A program made the translations under genes and the position numbers. From NCBI GenBank assembly GCA_030761205.1, contig JAULJL010000027.1:6763001-6827000 (forward strand): DNA of 64,000 nt, given 5' to 3'. The notes under the pieces were generated by a model. It was not told the origin of the DNA. It did not search any database and saw nothing but the letters and a program-made list of their open reading frames with translations. Each line of letters begins with the position of its first letter. The first letter of the stretch is position 1. This DNA is from Fremontodendron californicum. Lineage: Eukaryota; Streptophyta; Magnoliopsida; Malvales; Malvaceae. Below, one piece after another: positions 1 to 16,544 of the stretch.

Positions 1-265
1 TGAATTCTTTAGGTTTGCTTATTTTAAGACTACTATATGTAATTAATCTTCATTTTGATTGTAGCTATCTTATTTTTTATTTGATTTTTTATTTGTTTTT
101 CTGGTTCGACCCGAACAAGATTAAATTTGGAATAAATATTTTCAAATCTGGATCAATCCAATTTGATTTAAATAAAATATTTTTTTATTTAAATTTAATT
201 ATAAAATATATAAATATTAATATAAAATATATTTTAATATTATATTAAATAATGATCTAATTTTC

Positions 266-390
266 ACGTCAAACAAACAAAGAAGAAAAAGCATAAAAGA
301 AAACACAGTACCAAAGCAAATCTCTAGTTTTAACGTCAAACAAACAAAGAAGAAAAGCAGAAAAGAAAACACAAAGTACCAAAGCAAAGT
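266..390. repeat. Direct tandem duplication, about 67-bp period
   Basis: The segment beginning acgtcaaacaaacaaagaag at 266 is repeated from 333 with only small differences, both copies running to accaaagcaaa. It is a two-copy local duplication upstream of the hexokinase gene; no function is evident. Confidence 0.8.
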
Positions 391-524
391 CATATGATAT
401 GAGACCGACCAAAACTAAAGTCTAAACTCTAAAAAAGTAACATTAAACTTTACCCTTTTTTTTACAGTGACATTACCAACTAGACACGTGTTTGAAAGCA
501 AGAGATCTCAACTGAATGAACCAC

Positions 525-722
525 CATAGCTCAGAATATAGAAAAGCTTTAAAAACCTTACAATAAAAAACAAACCCGAAAACTAATTTCCCAGATTTAC
601 ACCTTCCCCCCAGCTCAGAATATAGAAAAGCTTTAAAAAAACTTTTTTTTTTTTGGATAAGCTTTAAAAAACTTACAATCAATAACAAACCCGAAAACTA
701 ATTTCCCAGATTTACACCTCCC
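525..722. repeat. Imperfect direct duplication of about 90-110 bp in the hexokinase upstream region
   Basis: The block agctcagaatatagaaaagc ... acaaacccgaaaactaattt ... cccagatttacacct occurs twice in a row. The second copy has an extra poly-T and AAGCTTTAAAAAA insertion. It lies about 300 bp before the start codon and so may duplicate promoter or 5' UTR sequence. Confidence 0.75.
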
Positions 723-1007
723 CCCCCCCTTTTTTTTTGTCTCTCTCTCTCATTTCCCCGATTCTCCAAGCCAAAGCAAGATCTATGCTTTTTATTTACT
801 TTTGGTTTGATTTATATTTCCTCGCGTAAAATTCTAATCTAGATTCAACAACCATTCACTGATTTAAATCACAAAACTCCGAATTCCCATTTGTTATTAA
901 ATCACAAAAAAACAGGGTTCCTTTTTTTTTTTTGCAAGATCTTTTTTTTTTCCCTTTTTTTTTTGGATTATAAACAAAAAAAATCCCATTTGTTTTGGGG
1001 TGGGAAA

Positions 1008-6678
<5,671 letters not shown>

Positions 6679-9600
6679 ATAGCAGTAAGAACTGGTTTCT
6701 GCATTCTTTTTAAGTTATTTGTGAGAAATCTTGGCAAAGTTTTATCCACATTGTCTTTTACCTGGGGGATTAGCATTTTTATTCTACTTTTAGGGCATTT
6801 ATAGTAAAAATCTGAAATAATTGCTTGCAGAGTACGAGATGAGGTGGATGGATTAAATGTATAAAAGCAGGACCTGGAAGGGTGCACTCTTCCGCATTGG
6901 CCTGTGATTCGTTTCACCATTTTTCTTTCCTTCTGGTAGTAACCAGTGGCTACTACTGCTTCACCATGAAAATAATTGCTAACCCTTTTCTTTGTTTCTC
7001 GTGCAAACATCAAACCATTATCTATAACTGTACCGTTTTCATGGAGTATATACTCTTTTTCTATTTACCTGGAATTCCAGCTACAACTTGTTTACTGATA
7101 ATATGATTTCATTATTGCTGCACTTCTGCTTCTGAATTGAGCTCCCAGCTAGTTAGTGACCATAATTCCGTGTTCGATATCGCCCTCGTAAGTGTGACTC
7201 TTGATTAATTTACAAGTGAAAAATGCAGAGTCCAACTCTGCTGTCAATAATTACCAATATGATATCAATTTGGTCTTGCAATATCATGGTTTTCTTCAAG
7301 AAAATTTAGGGTCTTGAAGAAAATCTAAGAAAACTTCAAGAAAAGTATGTAGGGTTTTCTTCAAGACAATTTACATGTGAAAAATCTAAGAAAAATCTGG
7401 GTTTTCTTCAAGAAAATGTGTACCAAAAAATCAATATATATATATATATATTATTCAGCTAAAGCGGGTTGCTTAAGAGATTGTCAAATTGGAAGGTTCT
7501 AAACTCAATTAAGAATCAAACATGCTCGAGTACTGAGTAGTGTCACCTGCTCGGGAGAATTTTAGCTTAGCAATTTTCTTTGACATGGTGAAACTTATCA
7601 TTGCATTTCTCAAAAGTTTCATGTTATAAAATAATTAACTCAAATGTTCTTAAGTGGAGGAGACTTTTGTGACAGAAAACGACACCGCTCTGTCTTGTAG
7701 TTGGGTGTCGAACTGTCGATATTCATATTGGCAGAAAATGACAGTGGTCCGTCCGACAAACATAGACTAAGAAGCAACCTTGGAATGATATCTATTTGAA
7801 AAAATATAAAAAAAAAAATAATAATAAATATTGTCAACACTTTTTATTTCTCTTCAAATCATTGGCTTGGGTGTCTTAATATGCTTCTCTTCTAATCCCC
7901 CACTTCCTTTAATTATTTATTTATTTATTTTCATTTTCTTATTATATTTCTTCTTCAAATATTGTAAAACTGTTATAATTTAATGGAGAAAAACCCTAAT
8001 CCAAATGAATGAACATATACATATATATAGAAGCACATAACTTTGTTGATAGTTAGTTGTATTTCTTTTTCAAATTAAAGTTTCAATTTCCTTCTTATTT
8101 TAAAAAGAACAAAAAAAAAAAAAAATAGTCAATTTAATTTATTCGAATATACTTATATATATATATATATATATATAAATAAAGAGTTCGTTTTTTAATA
8201 CATTTCCAGTAAAAAAAAATTAATTCCACAAATAATTTTAAGAATCTATCACATGATCCATTTTTTTCTAATTAGTTTTTAATTTTTTTTTTAATATACT
8301 TTAAAGGTATATGTGTTATCCTATTAACCTACTTGTGACTAGATCTATTCATGGATTGAACCGGGTCATGGCTCGAAATTTTTTTATTTTTCTTATCCAA
8401 GTCCGACTCTGAGCGGGTCCGAATCAATCTGCCTACCCTTTTTACTATTTAAATATTATTAAAAATTAAAAAATATTTTTATATTTTATAAATAAATTTA
8501 AATAAAAAATAATTTTTTATTATATAAATAATGATTCGAATCGAGTCATACCGACTCGCATTGAAAAAACCTTTACTCAAACTCGATTCAATATGAACTA
8601 AACATGTTGAACCGAGCGAGCTATTCGACCAAATCTACTTCTAACGTCTAAAATTTTCATCCATGAATGAGATAATATCTAGAATATAAAGGAAGTTACA
8701 CATGTAAAGTAGAAAAGGATATATACAAGAGGATAGAGGCTTGACATTATATTGATTATTATGTTTTGACCAACGTATAGGGTTTCCCAAAAGAAAAAGT
8801 GAGTGGAGAGGCTGCCCAACTGCCCATGTATTGTTTGTCTTGCCTTCTCCCTTCAATAACCCTTTTCGATGTTTCAGTCCAAAGGGTAATGAATTCCCAA
8901 GTTGAATTTCATGAAAGGTTTCCCTGTCATCTCCACTCACCACAATATATTGGAGGTTTGAAAATTTTTTCTACTTCCAAGTCTACACGCCATGACTTAT
9001 ACTCAAGCAAATACCCTTACCAGTACCACCCATCAAAATTCCATTAATATATAACATATATATTATCATTACCATAATTTTCATAACAAAATCAAACCTC
9101 TAAATACAGTTGAAAATAGAATTAAGAAATGATCAATAAAGGGTTTCTAATTGTGTTCTCAATTTAACATATATATATATATATAAACACTATAGCTTTT
9201 TGCCTGCAATATTTTTCAAGCTATATAGTCCAAAAGAGAGGAGTCTAAAATTTCAAAAGCATAAATCAACCACCCATTTCGTTAATGTGCAAAGAGAATC
9301 TAAATACAAGGACCACTGGGAATGGTCGACCAACTTGGTTTTTTTCATGTCTGGGATAAACTTATTATAAAAGAGGGAAAAAAAAACTAAGGAAACCTAA
9401 CAAATTAACAATCCGTTTTATTTATTATCAGAATTTTGCTTCAATTTATGACATGTTTTTTATTCAATTGCTTCATAAAACTATTCAAGATTAAAATTTA
9501 ATTTGGTCATTTAGAGCTTAATTAAACTCTTTTTTTTTTCCCTTTATTCTTCTAATAATAATTAAGTTCCACTTAGAAGATCAATGTCCAAAGGTTCCAA

Positions 9601-9848
9601 TAAGAAGATCAATGTCCAAGGTCATTAATGTAGTTTTCACCTAAAAAGAGAAACCTAATTTCCCAAAACCCCAACCATTACGTAACAAGTTTCTCCCATG
9701 AAACAAGAGCGGGAAAAACACTGTATATATATATATATATAATATTAACAGTAATATGCTACATAAAGAAGAGAAAAATCTACAAAAGAAAAGAGATAAA
9801 CTCGCATATAAAAGAAAGCACATAGTCTGAAAACCTTTCTTTCTTTCA
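6679..9848. other. Hexokinase 3' flank and AT-rich intergenic DNA
   Basis: The first few hundred bases should hold the 3' UTR; a fixed poly(A) site was not identified. At 7275-7420 the motif CTTCAAGAAAA recurs in both orientations. TA-dinucleotide runs occur near 7434-7450, 8155-8177 and 9169-9184. No open frame here shows recognisable protein features. Confidence 0.5.
8335..8650. repeat. Possible decayed foldback/MITE-like repeat
   Basis: The left edge (tagatctattcatggattga, then accgggtc) partly mirrors the right edge, whose inverse reads tagatttggtcgaatagctc followed by gctcggttcaa. The middle is AT-rich. Both edges carry the ACCGGGTC/GAACCGAG type of motif often seen in plant foldback repeats. 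Degenerate; family not identified. Confidence 0.3.
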
Positions 9849-9932
9849 ATGGCAACTCATCAAGCTTTTCTTTCTCCAAATCCCTGCCGTTGCTGGCGGC
9901 ACCGACGCCGGGTTCAGTGGATCATACGGTGA
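9849..9932 (+). CDS. Possible very short ORF (27 aa), unknown
   Basis: An ATG opens a 27-codon frame with an Arg/Cys/Trp-rich end (CRCWRHRRRVQWIIR). It follows a TA-rich run (about 9724-9741) by roughly 110-125 bp. The base composition is locally GC-richer than the surroundings. I do not recognise it as any small-peptide family, and at this length chance is a good explanation. Confidence 0.15.
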   Translation: MATHQAFLSPNPCRCWRHRRRVQWIIR

Positions 9933-11289
9933 AAATACAGCCTATATGTAGTTTTTCATACTATACGGCTTACATATATACATGGCACACAGGGTGAAGC
10001 CAGGCAGAAAAAAAAAAGGTATAACTGTTAGAAGCTTACATGTTCTAACTTGTGTATTTTTGCCCCTATTTTAATCTCTTGGTTTATTATTACAATATCA
10101 ATAGAAAAAAAAATATGGGATTTATTTGGAATCTAATTTCTAGGAGTCTGTCTATCATGTAATTTTGATATTTGATGTTTTTTTCTTTCTTTTGGGATCT
10201 TTTGATAGTATTATGTTTGGTCATGCTTATGTCTGTAATTAATTCTAATTTATGATTTATTTTCCTAAGAATGGATTGGTTTTATTTTATTTTAGGCTCA
10301 AAGATATGTGATTTTGATATCAATATTGCTTATGATAGACTATATTTAAAAATCTGCTTAAATTAGGTTCAGCACTAATGATATTTCTGGACAATTCCTA
10401 ATTAGGACTATACTTTAGCAAGCATTGAATAAGAACGATTACTTGATGAGGGTTTTTATTGAATCGAAAAAAAAAAACTAATGAAACTGATAAATAATTA
10501 TTAGCATAATAACAATCTACTTCATGATGACTATTTTTAATATTGAAAGTTTGAAACTCAAGGTTGACAGTTTCGATTTTTGAGTATGTATGACTTAGTT
10601 TTAAGTAATTTTGAGGAGATCCGATAATTTTAAGGTTTCAAGTTCAAGTCTCTCTGTGTGTGGGTTTGATATAACTTTATGTTGAATTTATCCAGTTGTA
10701 CACTGACTTGTTTGTTTGATTTAATTTAATGAGTTCTTATATGATTGTAAAAGGTTTATTTGTCCATGACATAACTTTTTTTAATTTGATATTTTCTTTT
10801 CAATTTATAAAAGAAACAATAAATTTAATGAGATGAGAGAAACACAAGTAGTTAATTACTCTCAATTGCACAATCAAGACTCAATATATATAACTCTACA
10901 GGAATTAACAAATGAATAGTTAATTAATGAACAAGCATAGGTAAATATATATTCATGTATTTTGCCTTTATAGATTTGAAGGTTTCACTTTAACCTTTGT
11001 AAGAGAAAAGATCAGCATCAATATTAGAGGCAGGCAAAGAAATATTAAGATGAAAAAAAAAAAAAAATCTACATAACTAAAAAATATAATTGAAAAGTAG
11101 TATATATTTCTTTATTACTATCTTTTAAATTCATATATAAATTTTGTCCCCATGCATGTATCTCAAGGGTGCTGAAGGTTTATTTATTCAATAAAAGAAA
11201 TCACCATTAATCAAATTGTAATTTATGGCCTTTTTTGATCACTTGAAAATGATCGAAAAAATATCCTCACAATCAACAGTTTTTCTATT
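9933..11289. other. AT-rich intergenic DNA
   Basis: No recognisable gene, RNA or complete element seen. Confidence 0.4.
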
Positions 11290-11751
11290 TCGCATAATCC
11301 GAAAGCCTTTCATGACGCCAACCCTTAATATATACTCGTAGAACTGCCACAATTTCGATGAACGCTATAAGTAGATAACATCTTGCAAAGGCACTGCAAA
11401 GCTGATGAATCTAAACCCTTTTTCTTTATACATAGATTTTTGGGTTGAGTATTCAAAGTAAACCATCTACCAACTCGTTCCTTCCATCGTTTTAGCATTC
11501 CACAAAGTACCAAGTTTTAAACTCTTCCCGGAGGGATTGATCGTCTTTCGAGTATATCTAGTGTGAATCCGACCGAATGAATCCAGGTGCTAAGGGTCAA
11601 AACTTTGTTTTTGGCCTAACTTAATTTCCAAGAAATTCCCTAAGTTGAAGGAACCAATTATCAGTGTTGAAAGATGTTTCATGAGGCAACAATTTGATTG
11701 TAGCTTCTTGGAGACTTGATTAAGTTCTTAGTCGAGATTGATGGTGGCAAT
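11290..11751 (-). pseudogene. F-box/LRR (FBD-type) pseudogene, C-terminal part
   Basis: Read on the minus strand, this continues directly from the part at 16545-17830 once the Copia element and one GCAAT copy are removed: the leucine-rich stretch ending EYIGSKLLL runs on as IATINLD and so on. Downstream, frameshifted pieces such as GMLKRWKERVGRWFTLNTQP fit the tail of FBD-type F-box proteins. Several stops and frame changes show that it is dead. Confidence 0.5.
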
Positions 11752-12304
11752 TGTTGAATATGGCTCAAAGTTAACCAAGGAAGCTTCCACCAAAGCCACC
11801 AACCAAGGTCAATAATGGAGGCTACCACCAACCATAGTTGGTGGATGGTAGACCAAGATAGTTGGTGGATGGTGGCTACTTTGTTTGCCACTAGCTATGT
11901 GTTCCCACCATGATAGTTGGTGGATGGTGGCTACTTTGTTTGCCACTAGCTATGTGTTCACACCATGGATGGTGCCTATAAAAGGCCATGTAGAGTGAGA
12001 GAGAAAAATGAGTGAGTTGAGAGAGTGTGAGTGAGATAGAGTTGGAGAGCTCCAAAGGTGAGCTCCAAGAGCTCCCTCCCGGTAGAGATGTGAGAGCTCT
12101 AGAGAGAGCCCCTCCCGGTTGAGTGTGTGCTATAGAGAGCACTTGTAATACGTATCTCTTGTAATACTCCATCTCCGATAAATACAAAGCTTTGCTCCTC
12201 CTCCCGTGGACGTAGGCATATTGGCCGAACCACGTAAAATTATCGGTGTTTTTTCAGTGTGTTTTTTATCGGTTTTAGTAATCTCGTTTTAGTTCCGCAC
12301 AACA
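11752..12304 (+). repeat. Copia 5' LTR
   Basis: Starts TGTTGAATATGG and ends CCGCACAACA (5'-TG..CA-3'). It contains an internal direct repeat of about 55 bp (gttggtggatggtggctact type, near 11850-11960) and the TATA box TATAAAAG at 11977-11984, which places transcription on the plus strand. Confidence 0.93.
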
Positions 12305-12307
12305 AAT

Positions 12308-12320
12308 TGGTATCAGAGCC
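12308..12320 (+). other. Copia primer-binding site
   Basis: TGGTATCAGAGCC three bases after the LTR; complementary to the 3' end of initiator methionine tRNA, the usual primer of plant Copia elements. Confidence 0.9.
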
Positions 12321-12449
12321 AAATTTTACGTAAAACCGAGTTTGTTCGATTCTGTCCGTTTTTTCAAAAGTGCTCCAATTTGTGTTTTGAAAATACCAGG
12401 TTGAAGAGGTCGTTGAGAGGAGTGCAGCAGAATCAACCAGAGCACCATA

Positions 12450-12612
12450 GGATGCCGCACGCGCCCACACTCTCCTCACTCGCCCACGCGCCGCACGCGC
12501 TCCAGAGGATGAAGGCGCGTGAAGCCCACGCGCCGGTCACCACCAGCCTGCACGCGCCCACGCGCCGCCGCACGCGCCACCGCACGTGCCCCACGCGCCG
12601 CCGTAGCTCCGA
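12450..12612. other. GC-rich CACGCGCC-repeat leader of the Copia element
   Basis: About 160 bp in which CACGCGCC, CGCACGCGCC and similar words recur many times, very different from the AT-rich surroundings. Open frames on both strands here are low-complexity artefacts. It lies between the primer site and the gag start, so it is part of the 5' leader RNA. Confidence 0.6.
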
Positions 12613-12863
12613 CCAACTTTTTCGGGCCATTTTTTGAGCCGTTTCAGAACACTATTCCGAGACTTTTCCGAGCCGGTTGAGCTAAACCGAGTCCATTTCG
12701 AGCCACCTGCAGCAGAATATTCGCAGAATATTCACCGTGTGTCCAAAATTTACACAGTTGGACCCGTTCCTGGCTATTTCGACTATTCCGGACTCAATCG
12801 CGACATCCGTTTTTCCATACAGGTAACGGAAAAACTCTGAGTTGGTAATTTTGTTTTATTACC

Positions 12864-13020
12864 ATGGCAGAATCATTAGAGACAACTGAAACAACCAGCA
12901 GCGCACCATCAAGTTCTTACATCAGAAAGAACTCGATGACCACTGCAAAGTTCGAGGTGGAGAAATTTGATGGCACCACGTAACTTTGGCATGTGGCAGT
13001 GTGAAGTACTGGACCTGTGA
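12864..13020 (+). pseudogene. Copia gag remnant
   Basis: An ATG begins MAESLETTETTSSAP, followed by FEVEKFDGTT, the usual opening of plant Copia gag. It then hits a stop, while another frame gives NFGMWQCEVLDL, the expected next words; one or a few lost bases explain this. The remainder of gag is absent and the tandem array begins. Confidence 0.75.
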
Positions 13021-13032
13021 GTCCGCGAAGGA

Positions 13033-13476
13033 CCAGTAGACAGTGAAGATCCCTTCCAGTAGGAGGTGAAGACCCCGTCTAGTCCGGTAGATGGTGGAGA
13101 TCCCGTCCAGTAGAAGGTGAAAATCCTGTCCAGTCCAGTTCAGTAGACAGTGAAGATCCCGTCCAGTAGGAGGTGAAGATCCTGTCCAGTCCAGTTCAGT
13201 AGACAGTGAAGATCCCGTCTAGTAGGAGGTGAAGATCCTGTCCAGTCCAGTTCAGTAGACAGTGAAGATCCCGTCCAGTAGGAGGTGAAGATCCTGTCCA
13301 GTCCAGTTCAGTAGACAGTGAAGATCCCGTCTAGTAGGAGGTGAAGATCCTGTCCAGTCCAGTTCAGTAGACAGTGAAGATCCCGTCCAATAGGAGGTGA
13401 AGATCCTGTCCAGTCCAGTTCAGTAGACAGTGAAGATCCCGTCCAGTAGGAGGTGAAGATCCTGTCCAGTCCAGTA
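13033..13476. repeat. 56-bp tandem repeat array inside the Copia element
   Basis: Six near-identical 56-bp units begin at 13141, 13197, 13253, 13309, 13365 and 13421 (cagtagacagtgaagatccc ...), preceded by partial, more diverged units from about 13033. The words ccagtccagt and ggtgaagatcc recur throughout. It replaces gag/pol coding sequence. Confidence 0.92.
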
Positions 13477-14470
13477 GGCGGTGGATATCCTATCTAGGAG
13501 AAGAATCCTGTTAATCCGCGAAGGACCAGTAGACGGTGAAGATCCTGTCCAGTCCAGTCCAGTAGGCGGTGGATATCCTATCTAGGAGAAGAATCCTGTT
13601 AATCCGCGAAGGACTAGTGGACGGTGAAGATCCTGTCCAGTCCAGTCCAGTAGGCGGTGGATATCCTATCTAGGAGAAGAATCCTGTTAATCCGCGAAGG
13701 ACCAGTGGACGGTGAAGATCCTGTCCAGTCCAGTCCAGTAGGCGGTGGATATCCTATCTAGGAGAAGAATCCTGTTAATCCGCGAAGGACCAGTGGATGG
13801 TGAAGATCCTGTCCAGTCCAGTCCAGTAGGCGGTGGATATCCTATCTAGGAGAAGAATCCTGTTAATCCGCGAAGGACCAGTGGATGGTGAAGATCCTGT
13901 CAAGTCCAGTCCAGTAGGCGGTGGATATCCTATCTAGGAGAAGAATCCTATTAATCCGCGAAGGACCAGTAGACGGTGAAGATCATGTCCATTCCAGTCC
14001 AGTAGGCGGTGGATATCCTATCTAGGAGAATAATCCTGTTAATCCGCGAAGGACCAGTGGACGGTGAAGATCCTGTCCAGTCCAGTCCAGTAGGCGGTGG
14101 ATATCCTATCTAGGAGAAGAATCCTGTTAATCCGCGAAGGACCAGTGGACGGTGAAGATCCTGTCCAGTCCAGTCCAGTAGGCGATGGATATCCTATCTA
14201 GGAGAAGAATCCTGTTAATCCGCGAATGACCAGTAGGTGGTGGATATCCTATCTAGGAGAAGAATCCTGTTAATCCGCGAAAGTCCAGTAGACAGTGAAG
14301 ATCTTGTCTAGTAGGAGGTGAAGACCCCGTCCAGTAGACGGTGAAGATCCCGTCCAGTAGACAATGAAGATCCTGTCTAGTAGGAGGTGAAGACCTCTCC
14401 AGTCCAATAGACGGTGAAGATCCCATCCACAGTAGGAGGTGAAGATCCCGTCCAGACCAGTAAAAAGCTC
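13477..14470. repeat. 88-bp tandem repeat array inside the Copia element
   Basis: Units with the word ggcggtggatatcctatcta begin at 13477, 13565, 13653, 13741, 13829, 13917, 14005, 14093 and 14181, each 88 bp. A shortened unit at 14236 and mixed partial units to about 14470 follow. It shares the cagtagacggtgaagatcc and tccagtccag words with the 56-bp array, so the two derive from common sequence. Confidence 0.92.
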
Positions 14471-14539
14471 AAAATACTGAGATCTGATATTGGCGATTAT
14501 CCGTTCCTCAAAGTGAAGATCAGACACTTTGAAGCTCCG

Positions 14540-15740
14540 AGCACTCCACGATAGAATGGAGGTGCAGAACGGATGATTAGAACTTTGGTTGATAGAGTTC
14601 GAGTTATCTCAGTGAGGCTTGAGAAAGGCATTTTGAGTAGAGGCTTGGCCTCTTAGAGTATCAACTGACTACCCTCTACAGCATTAGATGCATGGATTGG
14701 AAAATCCTTAGAGGTAGAGTCTTAAAACCGGATCGGCTGTTTTTCGGATGCTTAACTGGATCCTAGAGCCAAGAAAGCTGTCTTCTTGGGCTTTAGTGAA
14801 GGAGTAAAGGCATTCCGACTGTGGAACCCTGAGTCAAAGAAAGTCATCGTAAGCCGAGATGTTACCTTTGACGAATCTGTAATGCTGAAACTGTCAACTC
14901 CAGAGAATGTGAACCAAGATTCTCTAAAGCAGGTGGAGTTTGAATCAGAAGATGCTGGTCAAAATTCAGATGAATCTGAACCAGAATCTGATGACACCTT
15001 AACTGAAGTGGAGGAGTCATCACCAGAAACCTTTCAGCAATTTGAATCAGTTGCCACCAGTAGACCGAATAGACATATTCGGAAACCTGCTCGGTACACA
15101 GACATGGTGGCATACGCCCTTCCAGTAATTGATGATGATGTTCCGATCAATTACAAAGAAGCTGTAAACAGCCCTGAGCATGCCCAGTGGAAGGAGGCGA
15201 TGGATGAAGAGATGACATCACTTCATCAAAATCAGACTTGGAAGTTGGTTCCACTTCCAACACTCAAAAGATCAATTGGGTGCAAATGGGTCTTTGCCAA
15301 AAAGGAGAGTGCTACCGGCAAAGACAGCATCAGATACAAAGCCAGATTGGTAGCCAAAGGTTAGGCTCAAAAAGAAGGAATAGACTACAATGAGGTATTT
15401 TCACCTGTTGTTAAGCATGCATCTATTCGGATCTTATTGGCTTTAGTAGCACTGTATAACCTAGAGATAGTTCAACTTGATGTAAAAACTGCATTCCTCC
15501 ATGGTTCCTTAGAGGAGGAAATTTATATGACTCAACCAGATGGTTTTGGAGTCCCCGGTCGCAAAGATTACAAAAGCAAGTTGAACCGGTCACTGTATGG
15601 TCTGAAACAATCCCGTGACAGCTGTACAAACGGTTGGACTGTTTCATGACAGGATGAAAAGTACACACGCAGTCAATTTGATCATCGTGTCTATTTCCGG
15701 AAACTTCAAGATGGATCATTTGTCTATCTGCTGAAAAAGG
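14540..15740 (+). pseudogene. Copia integrase C-terminus and reverse transcriptase remnant
   Basis: Broken integrase words (RTLVDRVRV; PRAKKAVFLGFSEGVKAFRLW; VIVSRDVTFDE) lead into the Copia RT start (WKEAMDEEM, TWKLVPLP, GCKWVFAKK, YKARLVAKG). An in-frame stop follows, then YNEVFSPVVK, VQLDVKTAFLHGSLEEEIYM and LYGLKQS. After about 15740 the frame and RT order are lost. The RT catalytic YVDD region and RNase H are missing, so no active enzyme can be made. Confidence 0.85.
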
Positions 15741-15980
15741 CAAGGTGGAGATCGACAGGCTGAAGGCTCAACTGAGCTCAGAGTTCGAGATGAAGGATCT
15801 TATAGAAGCCAATAAATTATTGGGAAGGAGATCAGAATAGACAGAAAAATTGACTCAGGCTCAGTGCATTGATGGATCATGCCAATGCAGTAGGTGCCCT
15901 CATGTGTAATGGTGTGTATGAAACCTGAAGGAGGAATGGAGGAAGCTCTGATCAGTAAATTCTCTCTGTGGATTCTCGCC

Positions 15981-15991
15981 AAGGTGGAGAT
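15981..15991 (+). other. Copia polypurine tract
   Basis: AAGGTGGAGAT directly before the 3' LTR; the usual plus-strand primer position. Confidence 0.8.
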
Positions 15992-16544
15992 TGTTGAATA
16001 TGGCTCAAAGTTAACCAAGGAAGCTTCCACCAAAGCCACCAACCAAGGTCAATAATGGAGGCTACCACCAACCATAGTTGGTGGATGGTAGACCAAGATA
16101 GTTGGTGGATGGTGGCTACTTTGTTTGCCACTAGCTATGTGTTCCCACCATGATAGTTGGTGGATGGTGGCTACTTTGTTTGCCACTAGCTATGTGTTCA
16201 CACCATGGATGGTGCCTATAAAAGGCCATGTAGAGTGAGAGAGAAAAATGAGTGAGTTGAGAGAGTGTGAGTGAGATAGAGTTGGAGAGCTCCAAAGGTG
16301 AGCTCCAAGAGCTCCCTCCCGGTAGAGATGTGAGAGCTCTAGAGAGAGCCCCTCCCGGTTGAGTGTGTGCTATAGAGAGCACTTGTAATACGTATCTCTT
16401 GTAATACTCCATCTCCGATAAATACAAAGCTTTGCTCCTCCTCCCGTGGACGTAGGCATATTGGCCGAACCACGTAAAATTATCGGTGTTTTTTCAGTGT
16501 GTTTTTTATCGGTTTTAGTAATCTCGTTTTAGTTCCGCACAACA
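15992..16544 (+). repeat. Copia 3' LTR
   Basis: Same 553 bp as the 5' LTR with no difference noticed by eye, followed by the target duplication GCAAT. Confidence 0.93.

Larger units (their letters stand above)
1..1007. other. Upstream region of the hexokinase gene
   Basis: No gene is recognised here. The first 250 bases are strongly AT-rich. Two local direct duplications follow (listed separately), then a run of C, a CT-dinucleotide stretch near 738-752 and several poly-T runs just before the hexokinase start. Pyrimidine-rich tracts like these are common in plant 5' leaders, so the part after about 730 is probably promoter and 5' UTR. No convincing TATA box could be fixed. Confidence 0.5.
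11752..16544 (+). mobile_element. Non-autonomous Ty1/Copia LTR retrotransposon, complete and recent
   Basis: A 4793-bp element flanked by the 5-bp duplication GCAAT (11747-11751 and 16545-16549). Its two 553-bp LTRs look identical by eye. It has an initiator-Met-tRNA primer site, a GC-rich leader, a gag start that breaks after about 35 codons, about 1.4 kb of minisatellite, and broken integrase and reverse-transcriptase pieces followed by a polypurine tract. It cannot make its own proteins, yet the identical LTRs and clean target duplication show that it moved recently. It must have used enzymes from a related autonomous Copia element. It sits inside an F-box/LRR pseudogene. Confidence 0.93.

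Noticed and set aside
8799..9047. 82-aa plus-strand open frame
   Set aside because: No recognisable family, no promoter or splice context, AT-rich intergenic DNA.
12380..12637. Open frames on both strands in the GC-rich Copia leader
   Set aside because: Caused by the repeated CACGCGCC word, which avoids stop codons in several frames.
13033..14470. CRISPR-like look of regularly spaced repeats
   Set aside because: Plant nuclear DNA, units are contiguous without unique spacers, and the array lies inside a Copia element.
14270..14527. Minus-strand 85-aa repeat protein
   Set aside because: Translation of the tandem repeat array; no independent support.
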